From Blattamonas nauphoetae (lineage: Eukaryota > Preaxostyla > Oxymonadida): a stretch of 64,000 nt of DNA. Made by a program: the position numbers and the translations under genes. Numbering within the stretch: position 1 is the first letter of the stretch; each line of letters starts with the position of its first letter. Positions 27,869-38,500 of this stretch are shown piece after piece. The stretch lies in NCBI GenBank assembly GCA_033064195.1, contig JARBJD010000040.1, forward strand, positions 186,001 through 250,000. The letters run 5' to 3'. The notes under the pieces were generated by a model that searched no databases, was not told where the DNA came from, and saw only the letters and a program-made list of their open reading frames with translations.

Positions 27869-29968
27869 TTATTCCTTATTGATCAGGACAGCTGAATAGG
27901 TGGGGCGGACAGCTGTTGGTGGTGGCACTTGCGTCGGAACTGCGTAGGCCACAGGTGGTGGATACATCAAGACCTGCTGCTGTTGTGGTGCCGATGGATA
28001 GTACACAGGAAGCGGTGGGTATGTTGGGGCGGGTGGGTAGTAGGCGTTTGGCTGGACTGGCTGTGGAGGGGGCGGAAGATAAACAGTTTGTGGGCGAATT
28101 TGTTGTTGGGCTGGTGTTTGAGTCTGCGATTCTTTCTTGTGATGATGATAGCAGCAACAGCAGCAGCAGATTAAAACGAGGGTGGAGATGACCACGAAGA
28201 TGGACACAAAGATGGCGGTGAACCCTAATGCGATGTTTCTGACGCAGCCTTCGCAAGTCGCCTTCCTCCCGACTGGATATCCATACAGGATGGTTTGTCC
28301 ATCCAGAAACTCGTTGTTGTCCAGATAGAGGTACTCCCCATACGAGAACGCCTCCCCAATGAACACGGCACCGTATCCTTCGTTGTCCGCAAAGGTGCTG
28401 TCGACGATGGACACGAGCGGGTTGAACGACGTGAATGGTTTTTCAATCACTGCAATCGCTCCTCCGCAGAGATGCTGGCGGAGAGCGTCGTGTGAGTCTG
28501 CTTTGTTCATTTTGTGGTGTTCATGATGTTCTTCGTGTGTCTTGTTTCTATGGTGTTCCTCATCGCCGTGGTGCTTCCCTTTGCCGCGATGAGGTCTCTC
28601 TTTCGTTTCAACTTCTTCTTCTTCTTGTTCAGCCTTGATTGTTTGGTTTCTTTTGTAATAATATCCATTCTCAGAGAAAATACAATTTGAGATCTTGATC
28701 TGACCCTTCACTGATTGGATAAGAATCGCTCCTCCATGCGCGAGCGGTCCATAAGTGTGTTCGACCATTTCTGGCATCGAATTCCGCTCAAACAGGGTCT
28801 CCGAAATGTCAACGTGGTCTTCGCCGCAGCCTTTGAGGAGAAAGGCTCCACCGCCTTCAAACGCGGACGAGCAATTCAGAAATGCACAGCCTTTGATTTC
28901 AACCGTTGCAACATCGGTGAGAACGAGGGCGCCGCCGGGATAGTCGCTTCGGATGTTTTCGAATGTCGATTCTTCGACCACAACTGATTCGGCTGAGTAG
29001 AACGAGAAGAAGTCCAGCGGGTTCTGGCGGTGGATGTCTCTGAACGTGCAGCGTGTTATGGTGCAGTGTGGCGCGATGAATGATTCGGAATCGTGTGAGG
29101 AAAGTTCGTGACCAACGAGGAACTTGCTGTCTTCGATGTTCACAATTTCAACGCGATGTTGGCACAATATCCCTGTCAGGGCATTCGTCACGTTCAGGAA
29201 AGTGGTGTTCACAACTTGCAGCTCAATCATGTCGGTGGTGACTTGTGGTTCGAACTCGTCGTCCCCAAAGTAATGAACTCTGTCAAACAAGCTGTTTCGC
29301 AAAGTAATCGACTGCACATGATCGAACGCAATCAGTCTTGTGTTTCGCTCGACTTTAGCCTGCTCGAATGTCATGTTGTCCAACGAGATGTGTGGCTTCA
29401 TAATCGGACCCACAAACCACATGCCTTCGATTTCAGGGTCGATTGGAGGCGGCTCCACAGCTTCCACAAGCGGGGCGTACAGTAGGAGAAAGTCCAACTT
29501 CGAATCCTCCAGATACAGACTGCCAAGTTCAACGTGGAACAGCGGTGTGTTCACAAGATTTGTGCTCAAACGGAATTGTGAAAGTCGCAGGGAGCCGTAT
29601 CCATCAAGGGCCGCAAAATATCTTCCATCTTCAATGGTCAGAAAGAATTGTACAATCTCAGTGTTCGACGTGCGAATCGTAAAGATCGGCAACAGGGCAT
29701 CTTCATTGCGTTCTTCCGGGATTTCCACAACTCCTCCAGCGGTCGACGATTTAAGGACCGTGTCAGGTCCAGTCCCTTCCAAATAAACAAAAAAGTTGTC
29801 GAAAATGATGCCTTCACCAATATAATCCACCTCAAGCAGTGACAGTGTGAGATTCTCTGTCAGTGGTTGGGGAATAATATCAGTGAGCAGAATATCCGTT
29901 TCCAGAGAACAAATAAGAGAAATAAGAGAATAAATCAACATTGTATGCAAAGTATGGTTTGATCCCAT
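27869..29968 (-). CDS. beta-helix type I membrane protein with Cys-stretch and PPxY-like tail
   Basis: 699 residues start at the ATG at 29968 with a signal peptide (MLIYSLISLICSLE). The ectodomain has beta-helix turns (CTFRDI, STFENI, GGALVLTD, CAFLNCSSAFEGGGAF, GGAILIQ) like those of the Pmp/pectin-lyase-fold surface proteins. A His/Glu/Lys-rich insert at about 450-490 (GKHHGDEEHHRNKTHEEHHEH) may bind metal; that is inference. A transmembrane helix (IALGFTAIFVSIFVVISTLVLI) is followed directly by six Cys and a His/Lys cluster, suggesting palmitoylation next to the membrane. The short tail is Pro/Tyr/Gln-rich with PPPPQP, YYPPAPTYPPLP and YPPP elements, which could recruit WW or SH3-type adaptors. 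It has no kinase tail, unlike the three large receptors nearby. Confidence 0.85.
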   Translation of the reverse strand: MGSNHTLHTMLIYSLISLICSLETDILLTDIIPQPLTENLTLSLLEVDYIGEGIIFDNFFVYLEGTGPDTVLKSSTAGGVVEIPEERNEDALLPIFTIRTSNTEIVQFFLTIEDGRYFAALDGYGSLRLSQFRLSTNLVNTPLFHVELGSLYLEDSKLDFLLLYAPLVEAVEPPPIDPEIEGMWFVGPIMKPHISLDNMTFEQAKVERNTRLIAFDHVQSITLRNSLFDRVHYFGDDEFEPQVTTDMIELQVVNTTFLNVTNALTGILCQHRVEIVNIEDSKFLVGHELSSHDSESFIAPHCTITRCTFRDIHRQNPLDFFSFYSAESVVVEESTFENIRSDYPGGALVLTDVATVEIKGCAFLNCSSAFEGGGAFLLKGCGEDHVDISETLFERNSMPEMVEHTYGPLAHGGAILIQSVKGQIKISNCIFSENGYYYKRNQTIKAEQEEEEVETKERPHRGKGKHHGDEEHHRNKTHEEHHEHHKMNKADSHDALRQHLCGGAIAVIEKPFTSFNPLVSIVDSTFADNEGYGAVFIGEAFSYGEYLYLDNNEFLDGQTILYGYPVGRKATCEGCVRNIALGFTAIFVSIFVVISTLVLICCCCCCYHHHKKESQTQTPAQQQIRPQTVYLPPPPQPVQPNAYYPPAPTYPPLPVYYPSAPQQQQVLMYPPPVAYAVPTQVPPPTAVRPTYSAVLINKE

Positions 29969-30206
29969 AATTTATCACTTTTCTCCGAGAGATAGCCTGA
30001 GATAAGCTCTATAGCTTCGATTCAAAATTTCTCAGTCAATGCACCTCTGTGACATTTTCCTTGGAGGAGATAACAATCGAAAGAACTGAAATAACCAACT
30101 GAAGTCTTTCCTGTGAAAAAAATGAAGAAAAGCCCTAATATGGAAATTAAAACATTATCCATTATCCCCAAAATGAAAAATGAAGACAAAATAAGAATCC
30201 CACCCT

Positions 30207-33200
30207 TCAGTACACATAGCCGGTGTACTCGTTCTGGAAGATCCGATTCTGTTGTTGAGGAGGTGCTCGGCCGAACTGCGGGTTCCTCTTCGCATTCCCA
30301 TAAGTGACAGCTGGATCTTCGTTAGCGAAGTTGTTTCCGTCCAAACTGACCACATCGGCGACTTCCTGACTCTCATACTCGCTCTCTTCTGTCATCTCTT
30401 CAGAATCGTCCTTGCTCTCATCTTCAATCTCTTCTTCCTCAAACTTCACCCAATACGTGCGACCGATGGAGAGGAGCGCTGTGTGGAACGGGAGGATAAT
30501 GAGGACGAGGAAGAGCGATAGATATATCTGCATCAGGATGCGAGGCAGGGTGACTGTGACTGGGTCCAGCAGAGCGAAGATATCGGTTGTCAGTTTCGAC
30601 GATAACATGCCTGTCCCGCTCAACAGCTTTGACAGCAGCCCGTTCACGTCACCCACAACCAAATCCAGAGTCTCCTCCAGCTCGGCAGTGAGTGTCGGGC
30701 CGAGTGTGATTCCGTCTGGGATGAAGGACGATAGAAGGCCGATCAGATCCATGTCGGTGAGAAGAGTGGAAACCACATCCATCAGAGGGTTCGCCATCGC
30801 CTCCTCATTCGAGTGAGAGTCCGCCTGAGCCTTCGCAGTCGCTGTGTGGGCCGTGTTCATCTCAACAAAGAGTGAGTCAACATTGACCATCCCCTTCGAG
30901 GCTGCTCCCTTCTCCTTTTTGTATGTGGAGGGGAAGAAGTAATACCAGAGGGTGTCGTTGATGTTCTGTCCAGTCAGGGCGAGTGGGATCGTCCCAGCCA
31001 TCGGATTCATCCCGTTCACGAACGATGCCAATCCGTTGAGAGTGTTGTTGTCGTGACCCAACGCTGCGACAAGTCCATAATCTTTGTTGTTCGAGAAAAC
31101 AAGATTCATCGCTTCGGTGAAAATACAAGCGACGATGGCGAGGAGAAGGAGGATGAGTCCGAAAAGAATGAAGATGAACTGCTCGCCACAGATGCAGCAT
31201 CCCAAACAGCAGCTGCGCGGGCAACAGAAGCTCTCCAACACTCCCAAAAGTTGGAAAACGGCGACGACAACGAAGATCCCGCCCAGACTGAAGCAGACGG
31301 CCTGAATAATGGTTGGGATGACACCTTCAGCGATGTTGGAGTTGTAGAGCGACTTGAGCATTGTGATGAGGGAGTCGATTTGGGTGTCGGCTGAGTCGAT
31401 GAGTGGGTCAATCATGTCGCCCACACCTTCCACAGTGCCAGCGATCATCGATTTGAGGTCGGCGAGCATGGCATCAACGTCAGCCAGGATCGTGTCGAAG
31501 TCGATGGGGATCATACTTGGGTCGATTGTTTGCGAGATGCCTTCGATTTGAGTTTTAATGGCATTCACGAGTGGATCATCGTTTGAGTAGGATTCAGAGT
31601 TTCTTCCCTGGGCAGTTTGGAGCGGATTCAAGTTGAACCACGACGTGGAAGTGTCGCTCATGATTTTAGACTTGAAATTAGAATCCAATGTTTCGAATGC
31701 ATCAACAAAATTTTCGTCCAACCAATCGATTGGGACGATGTAGTCGTGGGCAGTGTCATATGATGCTAGTTGTTTGATATCCCCATACAACACCGGCTTG
31801 ACGAGCGGATCCAGCAGATCTGTTGAAGATGGCGGGTCGTCGGGCGACACCAAGCCTGCTTCCCGCACGAGACAATAAGAAAGATCCATCATCTTTTTCA
31901 TCGCCGCAGTTCCAGCGAAAATAGTGTCCAGACCACCAGCGTCAGTTGGGTCAATCGGTTTTAGGATATCTGTGATGTTATCTTTCAATTCGGTCATCAT
32001 GGTTTTCGCGTCTGAAATTGGGGTAAGTGCTGCGTTCAGCATATCCAGAGCGATGTATTCGTTCAAAATCATAGTCAGGTGGGCATGGATTCTGTCGATC
32101 AAGGAGATCAATGAATCTACTTGTGCAGTAATGATGGTGCCTGTGTTTGTGATTGCGGTATTGACAGGGTCAAGGAGATCGTCCAGAGATGTGTAATTTT
32201 GAGCTGATTGTCTTACGAACTCGTGAATCCAGACGAATCTGTCGAGGTCGGATTGCGATAGTGCTGGGGTCAATGCAATATCCGTAATTGCATAATCATA
32301 AAGATCATTTTCTGATGTATGGGAAGAAGGAAGCTTTCCTGTGCAATTGACCTTGAACGTGGTTATATTTTCCAGACCTGAAACTAAGGCGATGTCTTCG
32401 ACACCATACATGATGGCGTCTGGGAAGTGGTCGAAGGACGATAGAATGGAAGGAAAGGCGCTGAAGGATGGAATGAAGAAGAATGACATCATATATGATG
32501 AGATATAAAGAGAGAGAAGATAGGGAATGGAGGATGAGTTAGAAGAAGTGTACAAACTCTTTTATGGTTGTAATGGCACCGTTGAGAGTTGTCTTAATTC
32601 CCTTGATATCATCATTTAAAATCACATCAAGAACTTCATCCAGTAAGTCAGTAACTCGACCCACAATGTCGTCCAAAACTGGAAAAAAGATTCGAGAAAA
32701 AGTGATCAAACCGCTCGTGAGAATATTCCCCGTTGTGTTATCGTCGTTTGACGTCGTTGACGTGTCTTTGAGAGCCTTGACAAGGTCTTTGGCCAACCCC
32801 TCCAATCCTTCAATCGATGTGCCGAGGTCTTGCATCAAATAAGGAATTCGGAAGAAGCTTACGCAGGAAAGAACGATGGCAAAACTGGGAAAATAAAGAA
32901 AGGGGGAGAAGAGGCAGACACGAGGAAGAGTGACACGACTGTGTAGCAGATTCTGGTGAGGTGCTTATAGCAGGGCTTTCCCCCTTCTTCTGTCCAGCAT
33001 CCGCAGGTACAGCATGGCTTCTGAACGCGACAGCATCGGCAGCAGCAATTACAGCACTTGGCACAGCATTGGCAACATTGTGCACAACACCAGCAGCAAT
33101 GGTACACAATGAGACCGATCCAGAGGAGAAGTAGAAGCAGAAAGCTGCAGCATGTGGCCTGAAAAATTGAATAAAATTGTTGCACACAATTATCAGGCCG

Positions 33201-33603
33201 ATGAAGGCATTCATGTCCAGGCCAAGAATGAAATTTGCTTTAAATGCCGATTGGACGGAGTGAGGATAAGAAAAATGGTCAAAATCAATATCCAATGGAT
33301 CTAGTTGAATTGGGGTGTCGTTAACTTCATGATTTGCCCCAGATGTCGGGAGGAAGTCTTTGACGAATGGGAGGATAACTGGGACGAGCGATTTGTAACC
33401 AGTGTAGTTTCCTTTATCCGAATTCCCGATACTTCGCCAGACCTCAAAGACACTATAAGCCCATGCATCCAAAAAAGGACGAGAATTATAGTCTGAAAAC
33501 AGTGATGGAGACGAAGGCACAAACTATCGGGTCCTGAGAGTTTTGGTGTGGATGTATCAGCAGTGAATAAAGATCGGACGAATGTAAGGTAAAACAAGAA
33601 CAT
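30207..33603 (-). CDS. prominin-like pentaspan membrane protein (five exons)
   Basis: Exons 33603-33525, 33492-33188, 33158-32920, 32884-32558 and 32460-30207 add up to 3204 nt, one open frame of 1067 residues. All four introns are GT-AG, 29-97 nt. The product has a signal peptide (MFLFYLTFVRSLFTA), an outer N-terminal segment, TM1 (GLIIATCCSFLLLLLLWIG), and a Cys-rich inner loop with many CC pairs. TM2 (YTVVSLFLVFAIVLSC) leads to a helical loop of about 430 residues. TM3 and TM4 are joined by a short Cys-rich loop (CCPRSCCLGCC). A second large loop leads to TM5 and an acidic tail with YEYTGY-like tyrosines. Five spans with two large outer loops and a Cys-rich stretch after TM1 is the prominin (CD133) layout. 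Prominins bind cholesterol-rich membrane protrusions. The assignment rests on topology, so a different pentaspan family is possible. Confidence 0.75.
32461..32557 (-). other. intron 4 of the prominin-like gene (97 nt)
   Basis: It begins GTTTGTAC and ends CCATCCTTCAG. It is pyrimidine-rich over most of its length and contains in-frame stops, so it must be removed for the two frames to join (KDAFPSIL). Confidence 0.7.
32885..32919 (-). other. intron 3 of the prominin-like gene (35 nt)
   Basis: It begins GTCTGC and ends TTATTTTCCCAG, with a long pyrimidine tract. Splicing rebuilds the second transmembrane helix. Confidence 0.7.
33159..33187 (-). other. intron 2 of the prominin-like gene (29 nt)
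   Basis: It begins GTGTGC and ends CAATTTTTCAG. It lies inside the first transmembrane helix, which is completed only by splicing. Confidence 0.75.
33493..33524 (-). other. intron 1 of the prominin-like gene (32 nt)
   Basis: It begins GTTTGTGCC and ends CTGTTTTCAG on the minus strand, in phase 1. It joins the signal-peptide exon to NYNSRPFLDAW. Confidence 0.75.
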
Positions 33604-33822
33604 AATCGAGAAACTGATGTGATTTGAATGATCAGAAAAGTTAGACCATACTTTGATCTTGAAATCCGAATGGAGGAAAAAATCAGAAAGTATTGGTTTT
33701 CAGTCAGACAAAATCCCACACAAATCGTTTCTGAGACCATTGATCCAGACAACTGAACCATAAAGGGGGAAGGAGCCTTTGACTCAATGAGATAAAACTA
33801 AATAAAGGCATGATCGACACAC

Positions 33823-35544
33823 ATGCTCATCCTCCTTCTTCAGGGCATCGCCACTGCATTGAACGAGTGGGGTCCCTTGCTCTGTCCCGATCTTGGACAC
33901 GTGTTCAATGAGAGCCAGAACAACTCACAGGTCCACCTCAGGAAGAAAGAGATTCGTCTCGACTTCCAGAGATACCAATCGAACACGGTTGTACTTTCAT
34001 CAAGAAATTTCGATCTAATAGGATGGGACAATCACCAGACGGAGATTGTTGAAGGACAATTCGCCAAAGGGACTCTTTTTCTCGTCGCAAACTCGACTTG
34101 TTCATTTTCGTCGTTGTGTTTTCATGTTCACACAAACAAGATCATTGAAATGGAAGATCACTCTGTTTGCACCGTTCGCCGTTGTGTGATTCATTCAGAA
34201 GGATTAATATCACCGTTCGAATACCAAGACTCAACACTCCATTTCATTGCCTCGACTTTCATCTTCGACGCGTCTTTGAATACGGTCCAATCAATCACAA
34301 ATGCATCAACCATATCATCTACGGTTTCTTTCTCGGCCTGTTCCTTAGAAAACCTTGTTTGCGCCCGAGATTCTTTGCTAGCCTCGTCACAAGTGAAACA
34401 CACAATTGTTGATTCATGCCGTTTCCACAACATCAGCCACCACACCCCCGTCCATTCACGGAATGCATTTGTTGAAGCTCCTTTCAACGTGACAATCTCA
34501 CAGTCCACATTCTCGGATTGTGTGAACCCACTTTCTGGTGGGATTGTTCGGGACGTTGAAGACCAAACAACTCTCTGTGCAATCAACAGTACATTCACAG
34601 GAACAATTACGAACAGCGAGACGGATGGAGACACCTTCAGTGGCCGGGACGAGGCAGTAGTTGTGGACACCACTCACACTTTCATTTCGTGTGTTTTCTC
34701 GAACTGCAATGCCTACCAAACAGTTGGTGGAGCAATTAGATGCCTCTCAGGAGCAAGCTTGAATGTGAGAAAATGTGAATTCTACGACAATTCGGTCAGA
34801 TCCGACCAATATTATACTGGGTACACCGACTCAACAGGAGGAGCAATCTACTTCGATGGGAACGATATTGGTGGTCTAACGATCATAAATTCTCTTTTTG
34901 AGAGAAATAAAGCCAATTTTGGGGGATCGATCGCGTCGAAGAAAGCTCATCATCTGTCCATCACGTATTCCAACATTACAAAAGGTGAATGCTACATATA
35001 CGACAACACAGACCTCAGTTTTGGTGGAGGCTTAGCTTGTTTCTTCCTTCCAATGGAGGCAGTCGTTCAGAACGTCAGATTTTTGAACTGCGAAACCGTC
35101 GCGACGGGAGGCTCCATTGATTGCCAAAATGTGAGTGGTAGCGTCACATTTTCCAACCTCTTCATCGCTAACAGTGCTTGCAACCGTGGCAATGTCATAT
35201 TTTCTACTGTCGCTGATCCGACAACGATCATCCAATTCTTCAGTTGTACCTTCTTCTCAAACACAATTTCAATGGCCCCAGGCCTCAATGCCCCCATCGA
35301 CATCAGATTCACCAAAGTTGAACCCTGGACGACCTTGCTCAAGTCCAAATCGACATTTGTGAACTGTTTCAGCACATCAAAAGAACCCAAAATCGCACTC
35401 TACACAAAACCAAATTTTGAAATCACTTTTGAATACGCCAATCCAGGCAACACGACCAAACTCGATATCCATCTTCCAGCGCCTGGTGTGATTGTGAATG
35501 GGCAGGATGGAATCGAACTGCATTCGCTGGCGGATCGGTTCTGA
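33823..35544 (+). CDS. N-terminal part of a third beta-helix receptor
   Basis: 573 residues begin with a short signal peptide (MLILLLQGIATAL). A Pmp-like beta-helix follows, with regular turns: CRFHNIS, STFSDCVNPLSGG, CVFSNCNAYQTVGGAI, CEFYDN, GGAIYFDG, SLFERNKANFGGSI, and RFLNCETVATGGSI. The frame ends at a TGA just after VNGQDGI, the usual beginning of the D-x-G linker that precedes a Cys module in the related receptors. The next domain continues 12 bases later in another frame. The likely reading is one receptor gene of about 2570 codons with a small indel at this junction; a separate secreted beta-helix protein is the alternative. Confidence 0.7.
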   Translation: MLILLLQGIATALNEWGPLLCPDLGHVFNESQNNSQVHLRKKEIRLDFQRYQSNTVVLSSRNFDLIGWDNHQTEIVEGQFAKGTLFLVANSTCSFSSLCFHVHTNKIIEMEDHSVCTVRRCVIHSEGLISPFEYQDSTLHFIASTFIFDASLNTVQSITNASTISSTVSFSACSLENLVCARDSLLASSQVKHTIVDSCRFHNISHHTPVHSRNAFVEAPFNVTISQSTFSDCVNPLSGGIVRDVEDQTTLCAINSTFTGTITNSETDGDTFSGRDEAVVVDTTHTFISCVFSNCNAYQTVGGAIRCLSGASLNVRKCEFYDNSVRSDQYYTGYTDSTGGAIYFDGNDIGGLTIINSLFERNKANFGGSIASKKAHHLSITYSNITKGECYIYDNTDLSFGGGLACFFLPMEAVVQNVRFLNCETVATGGSIDCQNVSGSVTFSNLFIANSACNRGNVIFSTVADPTTIIQFFSCTFFSNTISMAPGLNAPIDIRFTKVEPWTTLLKSKSTFVNCFSTSKEPKIALYTKPNFEITFEYANPGNTTKLDIHLPAPGVIVNGQDGIELHSLADRF

Positions 35545-35555
35545 TTGAGGCTGGA

Positions 35556-38500
35556 GTGTTTGAAGAAACGAAAAGCTTCGATTTGGAGACGAAAAGCACG
35601 AAATTCACGAGTTTTGGGGACATCAGTCCGATGATCAGCTTCTCACTAACGGATGGTGTTGCGGCGTTCATCACAAAAGGGACGGGCGCTGTTCGATTCG
35701 AGCTGCTCCACTTTGTTCCCTCGTCGTCTGCTCACGTCATTCTGCAGAATGGAGACGGGAATCTGGACGTGTCGAATTGCTCGTTTCTGGTGACAGAAGA
35801 CATCAATCACGTCATCAGTGTTGCGATTCTGAAAGCGACGGAGGGAATGATGTCTCTCACTTCAACATCGTTCTCTGGACTGACTTTCTCAAATGGACAC
35901 ATCGTTGAATGCATTGGATCAACCACGAAACTCGAGATCACACTCTGCCAATTCATCGAGATGAAAGGAAAGACACCTTCCCTCATCGCATTCGAACCAA
36001 CAAACGCTGGATCGAATGAAGCAGATTTGACCTCGTTGACAATGATTGGAGAGGAGAGCAGTGCAGTTGGTGGTGTGAAGCTGACCAATGTTGATTCGAT
36101 CAAGTTAGAAGACGTGAAAATGGCTCATCTGAAGTCAGCCGATCAGAACGCAGCAGTGAGCATTTCCGACTGCTCTTCTCTCGCTCTCTCGTCGCTCCTC
36201 TTCGAACACTGTTCCGGCTCAGTTGCTTCTGATCTCTTCGTCTCTGCTCCTTCGATCGACCTATCCTCTCCACTCGCTTCATCGTTCAGTGTCTCCGCAA
36301 CACCAACCTCGTCCATCAATGGAGTGCCATCTGACGACATCCTCCCTCGCCCCACCCTCGTCGTGGATGGGCAAGCTGGGGACGATGATTTCTGGTGCTG
36401 GACAGCTAAATGCTCGTCGTTGTCGTCTCTCGTTCCTCGGCTCGCTTCGGGTTTTTCGTGGAGCACCATCCTCAAATCAGAAACACTCTCGGAACAAGGA
36501 ATCGAGGTGAATGGGGGTCGTTACATCACAATCAAAGGAACGACGAAACACGGAACGGTCATCCAACACACGTCCTCTGCCACTTCGTCTCTCGTTTGTG
36601 TCTCCTCAGAATCACTTGCATTGACAGAACTCACACTCGCAAGTTCGTTTTCTGGATCAGAACTTTCCATATCATTCTGCGTCGTGACTGCAGGACAACT
36701 GTCATTAGAATCGGTGATCCTCCCATCGTTGCCTTTCTCCGATTCAGCCAGTCTCTTCGCAGTTGCCGAAAGTGGGACTCTCGCTCTCCTCCGCCTTGAT
36801 GTCGCCACTCCTACCATCACCCGATTCCTCCATCTGAACGGTGGAAGCGCCTTCGTTTCCGAAAGCTTCTTCTCGAACGCGAAACTCACATCGTCGATGA
36901 TTGTGGGAAGTGGTGTTTTGACGATCGACTCCACGTCGTTCTCATCGCTCTCTCCAATCGCGGGAATGAATGGAGAAACACGAGTTCTCACCATTGATGT
37001 GGGAAAAGACCAAACGTTGATGATCGGAGAAGAGAACAAGCGAGTTAACTTCGAGAGTTGCTCATCAAGTGGAGATGGTGGAGTTCTACACATCCCAGTT
37101 TATCAACAAGGAACACTCGCAATCAAACAGACCTCGTTCAAACTGTGCTCGACCGAAGGAAGGGGAGGAGCGATCTATGTCGACATGACTCAATCGCCTT
37201 CCTCCTCGTCATTCTCGTTTTCAGATGTCTCTTTCGGCACCAACGCAGACTCGACTTCGTGCTCAGCTGGACGAGGAAATGGAGTGTTTTGTCTGATCGC
37301 CAAAGGCGATCGAGCATCACGCCTCTCGACCATCCGCGACTCTCTCCTCCCTGCCACACCGAGTGATGAAACCCCATTCTCACTGGAATCAATCGACTTT
37401 GCTGAGTTTGGAGAACTTTACGCCGATGGACACGAGGAAGACGTTGGGTCTATTCTGTACGCGTTCTATCCAGCCTCGCTTTCACTCCATCTGAACACTC
37501 CTCTTGGCGCTGATCATCCACTCTGTGGCAATGTTCATCTTCCCTGCAGCTCGCTGCAACAAGGCTATTCCAACATCCCACTCCAAGCAATGTCACATTC
37601 GCTCCTCCTCAAATCGGAAGTTGTAGTGAATTCAAAATTGGAGACGGAAGACAAAACTACGACGATCATGTCAAACAACAATGAACCAATGACGATCGGA
37701 GCAAATGGACAGATCGAGGTGAAACTTGGTGAGCTGATCTTCTCAACGATTGAGATCATTCTGCCCTCGTCGATCGCCCAGACTGTGTTCCGTGTGACTG
37801 GGGGAACTCTCATTTTGACATCGACATCGACAATCACTCACAGTGGAACATCTGACAGCAAATCGACATTGAATGCCCCACTGTTCACTGTGACAAGGGG
37901 ACATCTAAAAATTGAAGGAACAAAAGACAAAATCCATCTTTTCTCATTCTTCAAGACATCCAGTGTGATTGAAGTTAGTGGATCGCAGTCGCCTTCTCTC
38001 ACACTCACTCACTGCCACTTAACTCAGAACTCAGCATCGACTGAAGCCGTGATCGTTCTGAGGGGGTCCGGAGGGATTGTGTGGATGAAGGAATGCTACT
38101 TCAAAGACAACATTGGGACGGGATCGAGCGATGTGTGGGCAAGCTCAGATTGGGCAGCAGGATTGACGAAGGACACGATCAAGTTGTGCTTCTCCGAAAG
38201 CAACATGGACCACTTGGTGGTGGGAGGAACACCAACGAACATCCTCATTCCTTTCTCAGTTCTGACTGTTCATCCGTCCGATGGAGACGATGGAAAGTGT
38301 GACCAGCCAGGGATTCCGTGCCAGTCTGTCCATCACTCTCTGTCTCTCTGCACGCAAACAGAAAAAGATGGAACGACACCCGCTATTCGAATGATTGAGA
38401 TGCTCGTTGATGTCGAGGAATCAAACACTCTTGAAGTGCAGAACAAAGAGATTGAACTTTATGGAGATCTGGACAGTGAACTCCAACTGAAATGGAACTC

